Part shown: piece after piece, positions 1-10,500 of the stretch
How the letters are laid out: every line of letters starts with the position of its first letter
Position numbering within the stretch: the first letter of the stretch is position 1
NCBI GenBank assembly: GCA_037893245.1
Contig: JBAIAA010001144.1
Location: 1 to 64,000, forward strand
DNA from: Crossaster papposus
Taxonomy: Eukaryota > Echinodermata > Asteroidea > Velatida > Solasteridae
DNA: 64,000 nucleotides
Reading direction: 5' to 3'
Notes under the pieces: generated by a model
Databases searched by the model: none
The model's input: only the letters and a program-made list of their open reading frames with translations
Told to the model about the DNA's origin: nothing
Position numbers and translations under genes: made by a program

Positions 1-468
1 AAGGTAAGCATATAGGCCTAGTAACAGGATAAATAAGCATTAGAGCGACCGGTCCACACAAACGTACGGTAAATTGTTTTTTCTTATTTGTAAGCTAACC
101 CGTTTTTACCTAGAGCTTTTGCCACAAAATTAAAAATCTATAGGGTAATGTACCCAAATCTATCGACATATTCAATACAAATTTAAAACAATTAAATTTT
201 ATCGATTACTTGGGCGCTCGGACGACCGGCAAACGGTCGTCCTAACGACGGTGGTCGTCGTAATACTGTAAAATTACTGCGAATGGTCGCTCTAAGCGCG
301 CATAGTCTATAATATTTATAGTTAGAAAGAGTTGGGGGGGGGGGGGGGGGGGTCCCTGTATATTGACGATGTCATGTTTTAAATAGGCATATTTGTCTTC
401 CTTGTATTTAAATTGTTTTCGTTTCTTTTTCTGTATTTAATGTTGGGACCCCAATGGAAATAAGCCTG
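1..468. other. No recognisable gene; poly-G tract
   Basis: I see no coding sequence. A run of about 19 G lies near 334-352. The rest is AT-rich noncoding sequence. Confidence 0.6.
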
Positions 469-469
469 T

Positions 470-560
470 AAACATTGGTGTAGTTTATCAGCAAAGAGAC
501 GGAATAATTGTGCCAGTATCAAAGCCCATAAGGGGGGTTGAGAATAATTATGTCCTTGAA
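470..560. repeat. Dispersed repeat, copy 1
   Basis: About 90 bp beginning AAACATTGGTGTAGTT and ending near ATAATTATGTCCTTGA. It recurs in the same orientation with a few substitutions at about 2526-2614. It is of unknown class; no terminal structure is visible. Confidence 0.75.
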
Positions 561-1029
561 GTACAAGTACACTGCTGATTCGCCAACTCACGTCACAGTT
601 TGAACAACCTGAATGCACTTGTTATTCTTTTATTTGATATGTCTGAACAATTGAGTTAATAATGAATGCATCTTGCAAATCATGCACCCACCGATTCAGG
701 GGGTGTTCAGTAAACCGCGAAGAGAAACTCACGCAATGTCTGTTTATTTGTATCTAGTATTATGTTTGGTGAAGTGACACGACTTGCAGTACATGACAGT
801 GCAATATCATATTCACTATTTGTGCTTGTACTTATTCAAAGACACCGGGCATTGATAGAGGGCGGGAATGTGGGATGGGAAGTTCTTACGCAGATTTATT
901 TATTTAATTATTAACCACACGCCTAAAAGTTGGAATTTCATACTGCGTCCAAACTGCGGAGGAACCGCCAATTACAGGAATGGGGTCAAACATTAGATAT
1001 AAATATATTGAAAAACAAAACAAAAAACA

Positions 1030-1060
1030 CTTTCTCCCCCCCCCCCCCTCCCCTTCTCCC

Positions 1061-1104
<44 letters not shown>

Positions 1105-1128
1105 CCCTCTCTCTTTCTCTCCCCCCCT

Positions 1129-1176
<48 letters not shown>

Positions 1177-1180
1177 AAAC
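1030..1180. repeat. Compound simple repeat: poly-C, (CT)n, (TA)n
   Basis: A poly-C tract of roughly 60 bases broken by T, followed by about 20 CT repeats and a short TA run. It is a microsatellite and creates spurious Pro-, Gly- and Arg-rich reading frames on both strands. Confidence 0.95.
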
Positions 1181-1189
1181 AAGTAGATT

Positions 1190-1365
1190 ACGTATAGATG
1201 TAGTCAGATTGGCGTCGCCTTCCACCGCTACAGGTACGGTTCGAATCCCGCCTGGGCCAATATGTGGACTGGGTTTCCCCAAGAATACTCTTCTGGTTTT
1301 TTTCTCCCACCTCTAAAACTGCAACTTCTTCACATTGTCTTCTCTCTTTTCTTTCATCCTGTAAT
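1190..1365 (+). repeat. tRNA-derived SINE-like element
   Basis: The sequence contains GGTTCGAATCCCGCC, a good match to the RNA polymerase III B box of tRNAs. An A-box-like segment (AGTCAGATTGGCG) lies about 35 bp upstream. It continues into a body with TGGACTGGGTTTCCCC and a CT-rich stretch (CTCCCACCTCTAAAACT). The tRNA part cannot fold as a full tRNA and no anticodon arm is convincing, so a SINE is more likely than a tRNA gene. The 3' end is uncertain. Confidence 0.6.
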
Positions 1366-1369
1366 TGGC

Positions 1370-2525
1370 ACTCGCGCTGTAGAATAAAACAAAAACCTTT
1401 TACGAGAGCCAATTGTGTTTATCCCCAGTTTGCTTGGCAACTGATAACACGGTCCCCTGTGCTTGCTTATTCCTAGATGGAGAGGGCAAATGAGGGTGAA
1501 CTGCATGGCTTACCGTGGATACAACGGGGAGTTATCATCCGATTTTTTCTCTGTAGGTAGGTAAAGCAACACTGTACAAAGAATTCAATTCTTTGGATGT
1601 GAACAAAATGGTTGTGTGTGCAGATGTGTTCTAGCATACACCTAGTTGTGGGGGCAGGTTCTTTTGTTTAGAAAAAGCTGACCGAGTGGAGGGGACATTT
1701 TCCTGTCCCCATATCATTTTGGGTCTCCACAGTAAAGGGGTATAGAGGTAGAATTGGGTTAGGGTATAATGAAAATAAACGGAGAAGACGACAAATTAGG
1801 GTGATGTTGAAAATGTTATTTTTTGAGTTTGAGTTTAGAGAGATTGTCCTTAGCACACGAACCATATGGAGTGTCTCCATAACGTCATGTACGAAAAGAA
1901 TTGATGGACGTATGTGTGAAAAGAACATCAATTTTGACAGTATTGTTATTGTTACATAAACAGAAGAGCTTTTATCGAGATGTTAGTCGCTTTGGGGATA
2001 GTGGGATGAGCAATGGATGGAAAGATCTATATTTCAAATCCACCACTTTTGCATTGACTCTTTTCATTCTGCATATTGTACCGTTGGAATAATTTAAATT
2101 TAAGGGGAAAGACACAGGGATCTAATGTCTTGCAGTGATTTCAGTGAAACCAGTGAGGTATCCACGAAACTTGCTTCATGCGACTTTCAACTGGAGTCGA
2201 ATCCCTCGCCCACTGATTCATGTGCCATGAACTCTAAAGATTCGGTAACTACTGTTGTATTGAACAGGAAATATTAAACTAGAAATATTGAGCAGGAAAT
2301 ATTGAACAGTACATTCAATACTTGTTTACTTTCATTATGGTTCACGAATGCAAACAAGCTTTACATCAGCAAATGTATGGGATAGGATATTTAAAGGGAG
2401 GGTATTGTGCTTGCGTGGGCAGTTGTTATTTATTTATCGTTGATTATTTGGAATATGTGAAGCAAGTCTGATGGCCTTTTTTCTGTATGGTGAGTGAATG
2501 GTCCATCGTAGTAAATCCTGTTAAT
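1370..2525. other. No recognisable gene
   Basis: Short open frames only, without domains, splice structure or repeat ends that I can support. Confidence 0.5.
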
Positions 2526-2614
2526 AAACATTGGTGTAGTTCATCAGCGAAGAGACGGAATAATTGTGCCAGTATCAAAGCCCATAAGGGGGTTACTAAT
2601 AATTATGTTCTTGA
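2526..2614. repeat. Dispersed repeat, copy 2
   Basis: Second copy of the repeat at 470-560, in the same orientation, with small differences such as TTCATCAGCGAAG in place of TTTATCAGCAAAG. Confidence 0.75.
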
Positions 2615-3001
2615 TAGTCCAGTCAAAATACCAAATTTTGTATTGTTGACCTCAAACAAATTGTAACAAATCTTTTTTTCACCATAGTGCACTTTTATAG
2701 GGTCCCTAGAATTACATACTAAAAATCTTTAAAAATCCAAGTGATGGAAATATGTCTATTTTGCATAAATCGTTAATCCCTGCCGTGTAATATGTTTATT
2801 CCCATATTTGGGTATATATTTTATTTTTATTTTTCGAAAAGTTTATTTTGGTGACTCTACTTACACATCCTTACAATAATAACATTTGTTAAAGCATGTA
2901 AGTGACTGAATAATTTTGAAAATAGACTAATGGTTCAAAATGACTATAATTTTTGCCTATAATTTGCACGCATTTACCTTGTCTTCAGATATCAACAAGT
3001 A

Positions 3002-3483
3002 GTCAGTATGGACGAGCTTCAAATTCACCAAGCTGCTTACTGGCACAGTTATCGTATTAAAACCTTATGGAAACTCATTATGAACAATGATAACATTGTG
3101 ATATTTAGCCCAGCAAACAACAACTGGGGGAAAATCGTGTGTCCATAAATTGGGCTAAAAAGTAGGTGAAGGGTTACCTAAGATGAGAAACTTGAACAAG
3201 TTCAAGGAAACCCCCAAAATTAAAGATTTTTGTTGCTTACAATAATCATATCTACGTTAGAATGTATTTTGAGGATTTTCTTGAACTTGTTCAAGTCTCC
3301 CATGTTAGGTAACCCTTTAACTTCTTTTTCGCCTAGTTTATGAACAAACCATTTTCCCCAAGTTTTGGTTTGCTGGGCTAAATATCACAATGTTATCATT
3401 GTTCATATGATTTTCCATAAGGTTTTAATATGGTAACTGTGCCAGTAAGCAACTTGGTGAATTTGAAGCTCATCAATACTGAC
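3002..3483. mobile_element. Fold-back element, ~480 bp
   Basis: The arms at about 3002-3212 and 3273-3483 are inverted copies of each other. Both start GTCAGTATKGAYGAGCTTC and run through CACAATGTTATCATTGTTCA-like sequence to TGAACAAGTTCAAG, leaving a ~60 bp loop. There is no coding capacity. Target-site duplications are not clear. It lies just downstream, in gene orientation, of the orphan lysozyme exon 1. Confidence 0.85.
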
Positions 3484-3737
3484 GTCACACTCCTTTGTAT
3501 TTATACCAAATGAAGCAAATGCTAATATTCTAGCAAATGCTAAAAAGCAAAAAGTAAATAATTTTGGTGGTAAATGCCTAAAAATTTGTAGTAAAGGCAA
3601 ATGCTATTTTTGTTTATCACCTCCCAACGTTTTACTTCAAAACTGCTATTCAGCATCAAAAGCATAAAGTACTACGTCATGTCATCATTAAAATTTGGAC
3701 GAATTTGATGCCAGAACATTCTGGGCACATTTCTTAC

Positions 3738-3783
3738 CTGCTGCGATCAAAGCCACAACTGCAAGGATAATCCCACGCATCAT
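3738..3783 (-). pseudogene. Orphan i-type lysozyme signal-peptide exon (paralogue exon 1)
   Basis: This 46 bp exon encodes MMRGIILAVVALIAAG followed by a GTAAGA donor. It differs by two residues from exon 1 of the complete lysozyme gene (13280-13325). About 240 bp of upstream sequence is also conserved between the two copies. I could not find matching exons 2 or 3 between here and position 1. Either they lie beyond the window's left edge, leaving a complete tandem paralogue, or only the promoter and exon 1 were duplicated. The TATA-like segment of the intact copy (TTATATAGT) reads TGATATAGT here. Confidence 0.7.
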
Positions 3784-4020
3784 ACTTGTTGGACTTTTAA
3801 GCCCTCCAATGTGTTCAGGGGATCGGGTTATGGTAAACTCAAGCTACTATGAACTATTGTAGATATACCGCTTTCTCTGTTGTACTGCGCTACTGAACTG
3901 ATTTGAACGAGGGAGTGAACTATATCATATCTTGTGACATAGGCCTGAACATGTAAACACTTTGGGGTTCTATGCATTATTCATGAATGTATTATGTCAG
4001 AATCTGTGTTGAACTCTGAA
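3784..4020 (-). promoter_or_regulatory. Duplicated lysozyme upstream region
   Basis: Aligns to about 13326-13570 with small indels, including the shared stretch AGTTCAC..CCTCGTTCAA and the AATGTGTT..GGAGGG block next to the start codon. It is the presumed promoter and 5' UTR of the paralogue exon at 3738-3783. The TATA-like core is altered by one base. Confidence 0.6.
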
Positions 4021-4535
4021 ACTAGCCTTGGCCAAGGCCACCGTCGTTATTTGTTTACCTACCCACAAAGGGCGCTATTACTTGAAAAGAGAGACTATAT
4101 TTTTTACTCCACACCCGTTCAATTTTGTTTCTGAAAATATCATCTTTTATCGCGTACATCCTAAGTTATTTTTATCATGATAGGTAAAAGTGAACATTGT
4201 ACTAACTGTCTACGCACGTTTTGGTCTTTTTTAGCGATTTGAAAGCACAAATTTGGGACTTTTTATCATACTGTCAACCTGTCATTTGGATTTTAAGCTT
4301 ACACTACTGAATTATATTACGGGGAGAAACAATAGACGACTTGCCCATAAACCAGCATTCTTGTCATGGCTTGCCTTTGTCTTTGCCTACTGTATACTGT
4401 CATCTATTCCAGGTTTGAAACAAATATGAAGAAGTCTTTGAGGTTTACGGTAGGAATTTTTCATTTATTGACCTTTCTTCATCCAACTGTTTGACTGAAC
4501 AATGCGCTAATGTTGTAATACCGCCAACCAATGTA
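4021..4535. other. No recognisable gene
   Basis: Noncoding sequence between the duplicated lysozyme promoter and the Tc1-like element. Nothing supportable was seen. Confidence 0.5.
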
Positions 4536-5966
4536 CACTGACAAAAAATATAAACGCCCTATGCGACACTTTGACACCTGTATGAGCCTTTGGGGTTTCA
4601 AAATAGATTAAATCATACAAAATTCATGTTGTTGTTCAATATGCTACAGATTACTGTCCGTTAGAACACTGGTAATAATGGACATGCATGTGGACACGAT
4701 GGGGATCAGGTTGAAACAAATCACCACTCAATATAATTGTGTGTCCACCATTTGCGTCCCGTAGAGCGACACATCTTCTTCGCATCGAGTTGAAAAGGTG
4801 GACGATTGTGGCCTGTTGAATGTTATTCCCCTCCTCGAGGGCTACACGGAGCTGAGGGATGTTATCTGGAACTGGAACACGATCGTGGACACGTCGGTCG
4901 AGAACATCTCATAGGTGCTCTATGGGTGACATGTCCGGCGAATATGCAGGCAAGTCAAGAACTGAAATGTGTTCTGCTTCCAGGAGCTGCATACAGATTC
5001 TGGCAACATGAGGTTGGCCATTGTCTTGCTGGAAGGTGACGTCATGTTGGCGGACAAACGGCGCAACAATTGGTATATGCGAATCTCTTCCCGATATCTT
5101 TGCCCATTCAAGTTTCCCTCAATGAAGTGCAAGAGAGTTCTTTGCCCACTCGTTATGCCTGCCCACACCACCACCTCCATGGGCGATTCTGCGAATAACA
5201 TTTGCTTCAGAAAACCGTTCACCCGCACGTCGCAATACACGCTGTCTTCCATCTGCGCGATACAACTGGAACTGTGATTCGTCCGTGAACATCACTCTTC
5301 CCCAGCGTGCCAAGGGCCATCGAATGTGTGCATTTGCCCATGCAAGTCTGTTCCGACGCCGAAAAGCGGTAAGATCCAGGCCACTAGTAAGACGACGAGC
5401 GTGTAGGTTTGCTTCTCTCAGACGGTTCCAGACAGTTTGTGGTGTGATGCGTCTGTTGTGCTGACCAACTGTTTCATCTGTTGTGCGTGCTGCTGGTCTA
5501 AGACGATCACGCAGGTGGAGAAGCCGTATGTGCAGATCTTGTGCTCGGGTGGACGACGGGGGTGAGGTCGATTTTCTGTACTTTCAGTCTGTCTAAGACG
5601 AACTTTCAAACGACTGATCGTACGATAGTGAACATTAAGCTGTGCAGCAACCGCTCTAGTGGACATCCCCGCATCCAGCATGCCAATGGCACGTTCCGGC
5701 ATTATTTGCGACATCTGTGGCATGGCGACTTCTGATGAAATTTGACATTTTGAGGTGGCCTTTTATTGTCCCCGGTATAAGGAGTGTCTGAGTACTGGTC
5801 ACTGTTAAAGCAGCGTCTGGACATGCCGCATCTGTGTTAAGGGTGGAATCATGACTGAGCAATTCCTCACTGGCAGAGATGGACACGAATGTTGTTTACA
5901 AATCAAGACAAATAACCATTTAGGGGGCGTTTATATTTTGGTGGGCGTTTATATTTTTGTTCAGTG
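4536..5966 (-). mobile_element. Tc1-like DNA transposon (complete ends)
   Basis: The left end is CACTGACAAAAAATATAAAC and the right end, reverse-complemented, is CACTGAACAAAAATATAAAC. These ~25 bp TIRs are flanked on both sides by TA (4534-4535 and 5967-5968), the Tc1/mariner target duplication. The length of 1431 bp is normal for the superfamily. The single gene inside, on the minus strand, is broken, so the copy is non-autonomous today but might be mobilised in trans through its intact ends. Confidence 0.93.
4700..5726 (-). pseudogene. Tc1-family DD34E transposase, degenerate
   Basis: Read 5' to 3' on the minus strand it has an N-terminal helix-turn-helix (RAIGMLDAGMSTRAVAAQLN, HYRTISRLKVR), then a second DNA-binding region reached by frameshift, then the catalytic region. 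The catalytic landmarks are MFTDESQFQL (first Asp), VTFQQDNGQPHVAR (second Asp) and LPAYSPDMSPIEHL (Glu). The 34 residues between the second Asp and the Glu define DD34E. Frameshifts lie near 5560 and 5180, and an in-frame stop follows PIEHL at about 4910. The DDE residues survive but the frame does not, so no functional transposase is expected. Confidence 0.9.
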
Positions 5967-6019
5967 TAACTTTAGATGCCAATAAAAACCTGTAAGGTGT
6001 TTATGTTTGTATACCTATA

Positions 6020-6633
6020 AAGGCCCAGTCCCACTGCACTTGCGCACGAATTACTCATGAATTGCGCATAAAATTTTCTTCGTGCGTGATTCTTCAGTGA
6101 TGTGCGTAAATCCCACGTGTTTCACACGTGGAGCATCAGTTTTTATAAGTGATTGTACGCGGAGACGGGTTTGTGCGCGATCGCCGGTTTTGAACGGTTC
6201 AAAAAAAATTCCACGCACAACGTGCGCGATTATACGCAGTTTATGCGCAGTTTGTACGTAGTTTGGACGTGGAAGGTGCGTGATATGTCCGTGTTCTGTC
6301 AGTGTTCCGTCAGTGCTTGTGCGTCAGGAACTGGCTCCTAGCACGCACATCACTGACGAATCACTTACAGAACACGCACATATCACTTACAAAACACGCA
6401 CAATCCACGTATGTTCCACTTACAATCACTTACCAAAATTATTATTGTGCGTGGAATGTTCTTTGTCAGTGATTGTAAGTGATACATGCGCAGTTTATAC
6501 GCGATTCATCGGTGATTCTGACCACGCACAACCCCAGAAAATGACCAATTTCTCCACGAACAATCACGCACAAACCAATTTTATGCGTGATTTATGCGTG
6601 ATTTATGCGTCATTGGCAATGGGACTGGGCCTT
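6020..6633. mobile_element. TIR element saturated with TGCGTGATT/CACGCACA motif
   Basis: The ends are AAGGCCCAGTCCCACTGC and, inverted, AAGGCCCAGTCCCATTGC, flanked by TA on both sides (6018-6019, 6634-6635). The interior has no coding frame. It is packed with variants of TGCGTGATT, TGCGCAGTTT, CACGCACAA and TCACTTAC in both orientations. It is a non-autonomous element of uncertain superfamily. Confidence 0.8.
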
Positions 6634-6638
6634 TACTA

Positions 6639-6694
6639 AAGGCCCAGTCCCATTGCCAATGACGCATAAATCACGCATAAATCACGCATAAATC
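6639..6694. mobile_element. Truncated second copy, forming a palindrome with the first
   Basis: This begins AAGGCCCAGTCCCATTGCC three bases after the TA flank of the preceding element. It is the reverse complement of that element's last ~50 bp, through three ATAAATCACGC repeats, and then ends abruptly. It looks like either a second truncated insertion in inverted orientation or a fold-back product. Confidence 0.7.
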
Positions 6695-6699
6695 ACACA

Positions 6700-7560
6700 T
6701 ATCAAAGATTTAAACATTCTGGCTATTTTATGTATTTTTTTAAGGACATCCATTGCAAGCATGTAAACATTGAAATCAGTATTGCGCAATACATACATGA
6801 AACAGCAATAGGATACACACTGTACAAATAAAAACGACCAACAGCTCTAACTACCCCCCAGGGGATGTCTGGGTCACAGCTGTGTTTGTTATCTACCCCA
6901 AGGCCGCTCAAAGAGATGTCAGAGACTTTTTTTGACAGCGGCTATACACAAAGGGATCAGATTTCGATTTGTTTGCACAACTCTATGGCTTTTGGCCAAA
7001 ACCATTATTTTGAAGGGATGGTTTTTTTTTTTTCACCCCCTGAATGACCTCCTGGGTTAGAATTTTTTTCCCAGTCCATTCAGCAGGGTCTAGGGATAGA
7101 TGAAAAAAAAGGACAGCTCCATTGACTGAAAAAAAAAAAAAATATAAACAAACACATAGTTTTTGTCCACCCTTTGGAGGCTGGCCGTTTGACTGAGGGT
7201 TAAGCAAAATGTTAAACACAAAACTCATAATTGTCTGTACGTTAAGCTTGGTAAGCATACTGCGTGCGCATATTATTACACAAAAGGTTAACACAAACGG
7301 TAATAGTTGGTGTTGTCTACTATACGTTAAAAAACTACCTCATTAAGTTATTGTAAGTCGCAACATATAACAAAACTGTTTCCAATCACCTGTATATTAT
7401 CCGTCATATTCCTTTTGAAAATACGGTAGATGCGCAGCATCGCATCAGAAATGCGTCATCGCTTGAGAGACGGTCGTATTATTATTAACGTTGTTAATTA
7501 ATGGCTATGATTTAAAGAACTGGTGTGAATGAAAATGGATAATTATTATTTCCGGGTGAT
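6700..7560. other. No recognisable gene
   Basis: The 3' flank of the lysozyme gene. It contains poly-T and poly-A runs near 7020 and 7130. Short open frames have no recognisable content. No canonical AATAAA was found close downstream of the lysozyme stop codon on the minus strand. Confidence 0.5.
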
Positions 7561-10500
7561 CTATTTGTCAGCGAGACACTTCTTGACCTTGCCCCAGTAC
7601 CCAATGGTGTTGGGGTTCTTGAAGCCGTTAGGTCCCCCGTTGTGGATGCGGGCAAAATCCTCACAGGTAGGATCGTGGCCAAGCCTTCTATTGATGGCGT
7701 ACCGCTCCATGTACCCCTGAACAGCATCCTCGCTGCAGTTGAAAGTGGCCGTGCATTTCTTCCAATCTGTATAGGTTTTATTTTAATAAAAGAAGGTATA
7801 CAAATTAACCATGTAGAGTGAATTTCAGACTATGAAATACGGACTCATCGGAATACTGCGCATGCCAAGTGAAGATTTTTGTTTTGGATAAACAAACCTT
7901 TCCGTCCGATAGTAATGGCCCTGTCACACCAGAACGTTTTAGGCCAACGTGTGAGTAACGTGTTGGCATTTCGGCAACACGCTGGCAAACGCTGACCAAC
8001 GCTAGGCCAGCGTTAGCAACACGCTGAGCCCGTTACTCACACGCTAGGACACGCTGGGGCACGCTAAGGCAAAACTAGATTTTTCAAAATACCTACAATT
8101 TCCAGCGTTTGACAGCGTGGCGGCGCGCTGGAGGGTCGCTACTCACGCGTCGAACGCGCTAGACGATCGTTACCAACCCGTTACTCACACGCTGGCGTAC
8201 GCTGGCGACACGCTGGTTGGATGGCTAGAGTACCCCTAGCGTGCCCCAACGCGTTGACAACGGGTTGGTAGCGCGCTTGTAGCGTTGGTCAACGTTGGTC
8301 AGCGTTTGTGTAACGACCCTCTAGCGCGTTCAACGACTGCCTAACGACCAGTTAACGCGTTCAGCGTGTGCTAGCGTATTGATATCGTATTATCCAGTGT
8401 GTTGGGGTATCTGTATATATATAGGGCGCTGCTGGTACCTTTTCATCACTTCATCACTTCATTACTGTATTAGCGCGTCGACTATTTATACAAAAAACAC
8501 GTGGTCGTTACAGTACGCTGGCACGCGTTGAAACGCGCTACTCACGCGCTGGGCAGTCGTTCCTCAGTCGTCGAGCGCGTTACTAACGCGTTACCCACGC
8601 GCTGGCGAACGCTGGCGATACGTTGTCATATTTTATATATAAATCAGTGATGCGTTCTTCACACGCTGAGCGTGTTTCTCACACGCTACTCACGCGCTGG
8701 CATACGCTATGGACCCGTATGGACCCGTTATCAACGCCTTATGGACACGCTGAAATCACGATTCGACTTGACCTTTTTTTCTGTGAAAGTTCAACTTTTG
8801 CCAGCGTATCAATTATTTTTTTACGCGCTACTCACGCGTTGGTCTAAAACTTTCTGGTGTGACAGGGCCATAACGCACGTCATGGACACGCGTTTTCTAT
8901 TTTTATCTTGACATTCTTTATAATGCTGTGAAACAGCAAGTTTTGGTAAATGATACGTAAATAAATTATTCCACAGAACTGTTTTTCAGAATCCTGTAAC
9001 AAAATGAATGACAGTAAAAAGGTGAACAAATGCCCTGTAATGTTAGTGTAAAATGATGTCACGCGTGTCAAACAAAATACAATCCTAACCCTCTTATGGT
9101 TTCACCTTTCAAAACCTTTCAAAATCTGCTTACTGGGCAAAATGGATATAAAAAAGTATGAACCTTTCAAAACGCTCCAGAATTTGTTGCTACTGCACTA
9201 CCACACCTTTCAATACCTTTTGAAAGGAATTGAAAGGTAGAAAAACTGGGCTATGGTATACCCTATGATAAAGGTATGGGAAGTCTATCAGAAAACGGCC
9301 AGACCTTCCAAAACCTTGCGAAAGAAAATGAAAGGTGGAGCTATTGCTCAACCAAATATCAATACAGTTGCTATGCATACATGGTTTGACCTTTCAAAAC
9401 CTTTTGAAATGTTTTGAAAGGTAGAATTACTCCCCAGCACATTATATAGAATATCTCTCACAGTAAACAGCTAAACATTTCAAAACATTTCAACTTTTAT
9501 TTGGTATGGTATGCCCCTATGATAAAGGTATGGGAAGTCTATCAGAAAACGGCCAGACTTTCCAAAACCTCACACCAGTTTGTTCAGAGAGTTGTTTTAC
9601 CTTTCAAAATCTTTCATAGGTTTTTTTTGTCAGACAGCTTTCTCACCTTTCAAAACCCTTTAGTCCAGGAAACTTGAAAGGTTTTGAAAGGTCTGACAGC
9701 TCTATGGTAACTGCACGGTATATAAGAGGGTTAACTGTTAATAACAAACAAATATTAACAGGGTGATACATGTATAAACATAATATAAAAAGAAACAGAA
9801 AATTTGACAAACCATGCGCACTTAGTCCACAACTATTTTGTATAGATCGAGTACAGAAGTAAAACGATTAATTTGTAACAACCCCGAGACATCTTGCGTG
9901 GCGGAAACCAGACTGGTACCGTAAGTGCACTGTGCGCATGATAAGTCTATTGCCAGATTTGGCTCGCGATACGTACGCGACGCATGTTCCGTGTTGCCGC
10001 GTTGTGCGAAGCAAGATTTTGAACTAATTTTGCCCGTGTCTCACGGGCTGGACGTCCGGCATTGTCAGGTCACCTCACAGTGTGGGCCCGGACAATGTGC
10101 GATGGTTCGGGACAAATCTTAACTGTTTTGTTATGAGCGATAAAAAGCTGATTCCAAAATCAATTTATAGTTTATTTAATGAGGTTTCCTATGATATCAT
10201 AATTTTAACAGGTTTAGAAAATTTAGACTTTAAAAAATTCAAAATATGTAGGTCTACGGACAGTGACAGACATTGAAACAGAAACAGATTTGGCCACTTT
10301 TATATTATGTTATATCTCCAAAACGCAAATACATTTCATGCTGATTTTAACGGTATTGATTTTGTTGTATGATTTTCTTTCCCTCCATATAAACTGTGTG
10401 GCAATCTCTTCCAAAACCCCGCTGGATTGGTAGTTCGGTCTGCCCTTGCAGCTTGTATAGTACGCTATGCACAACACGCGCTCACGTGGGTTTGTTTATC

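Noticed and set aside
1190-1290. A tRNA gene
   Set aside because: The B box is good, but no acceptor stem or anticodon arm can be formed. It fits a SINE head better.
930-1316. Pro/Ser-rich and Gly/Arg-rich frames around 1 kb
   Set aside because: They are produced by poly-C and CT repeats and have no other content.
7512-7727. 71 aa frame overlapping lysozyme exon 3
   Set aside because: It is a shadow frame of the lysozyme exon, which carries the diagnostic residues in another frame.
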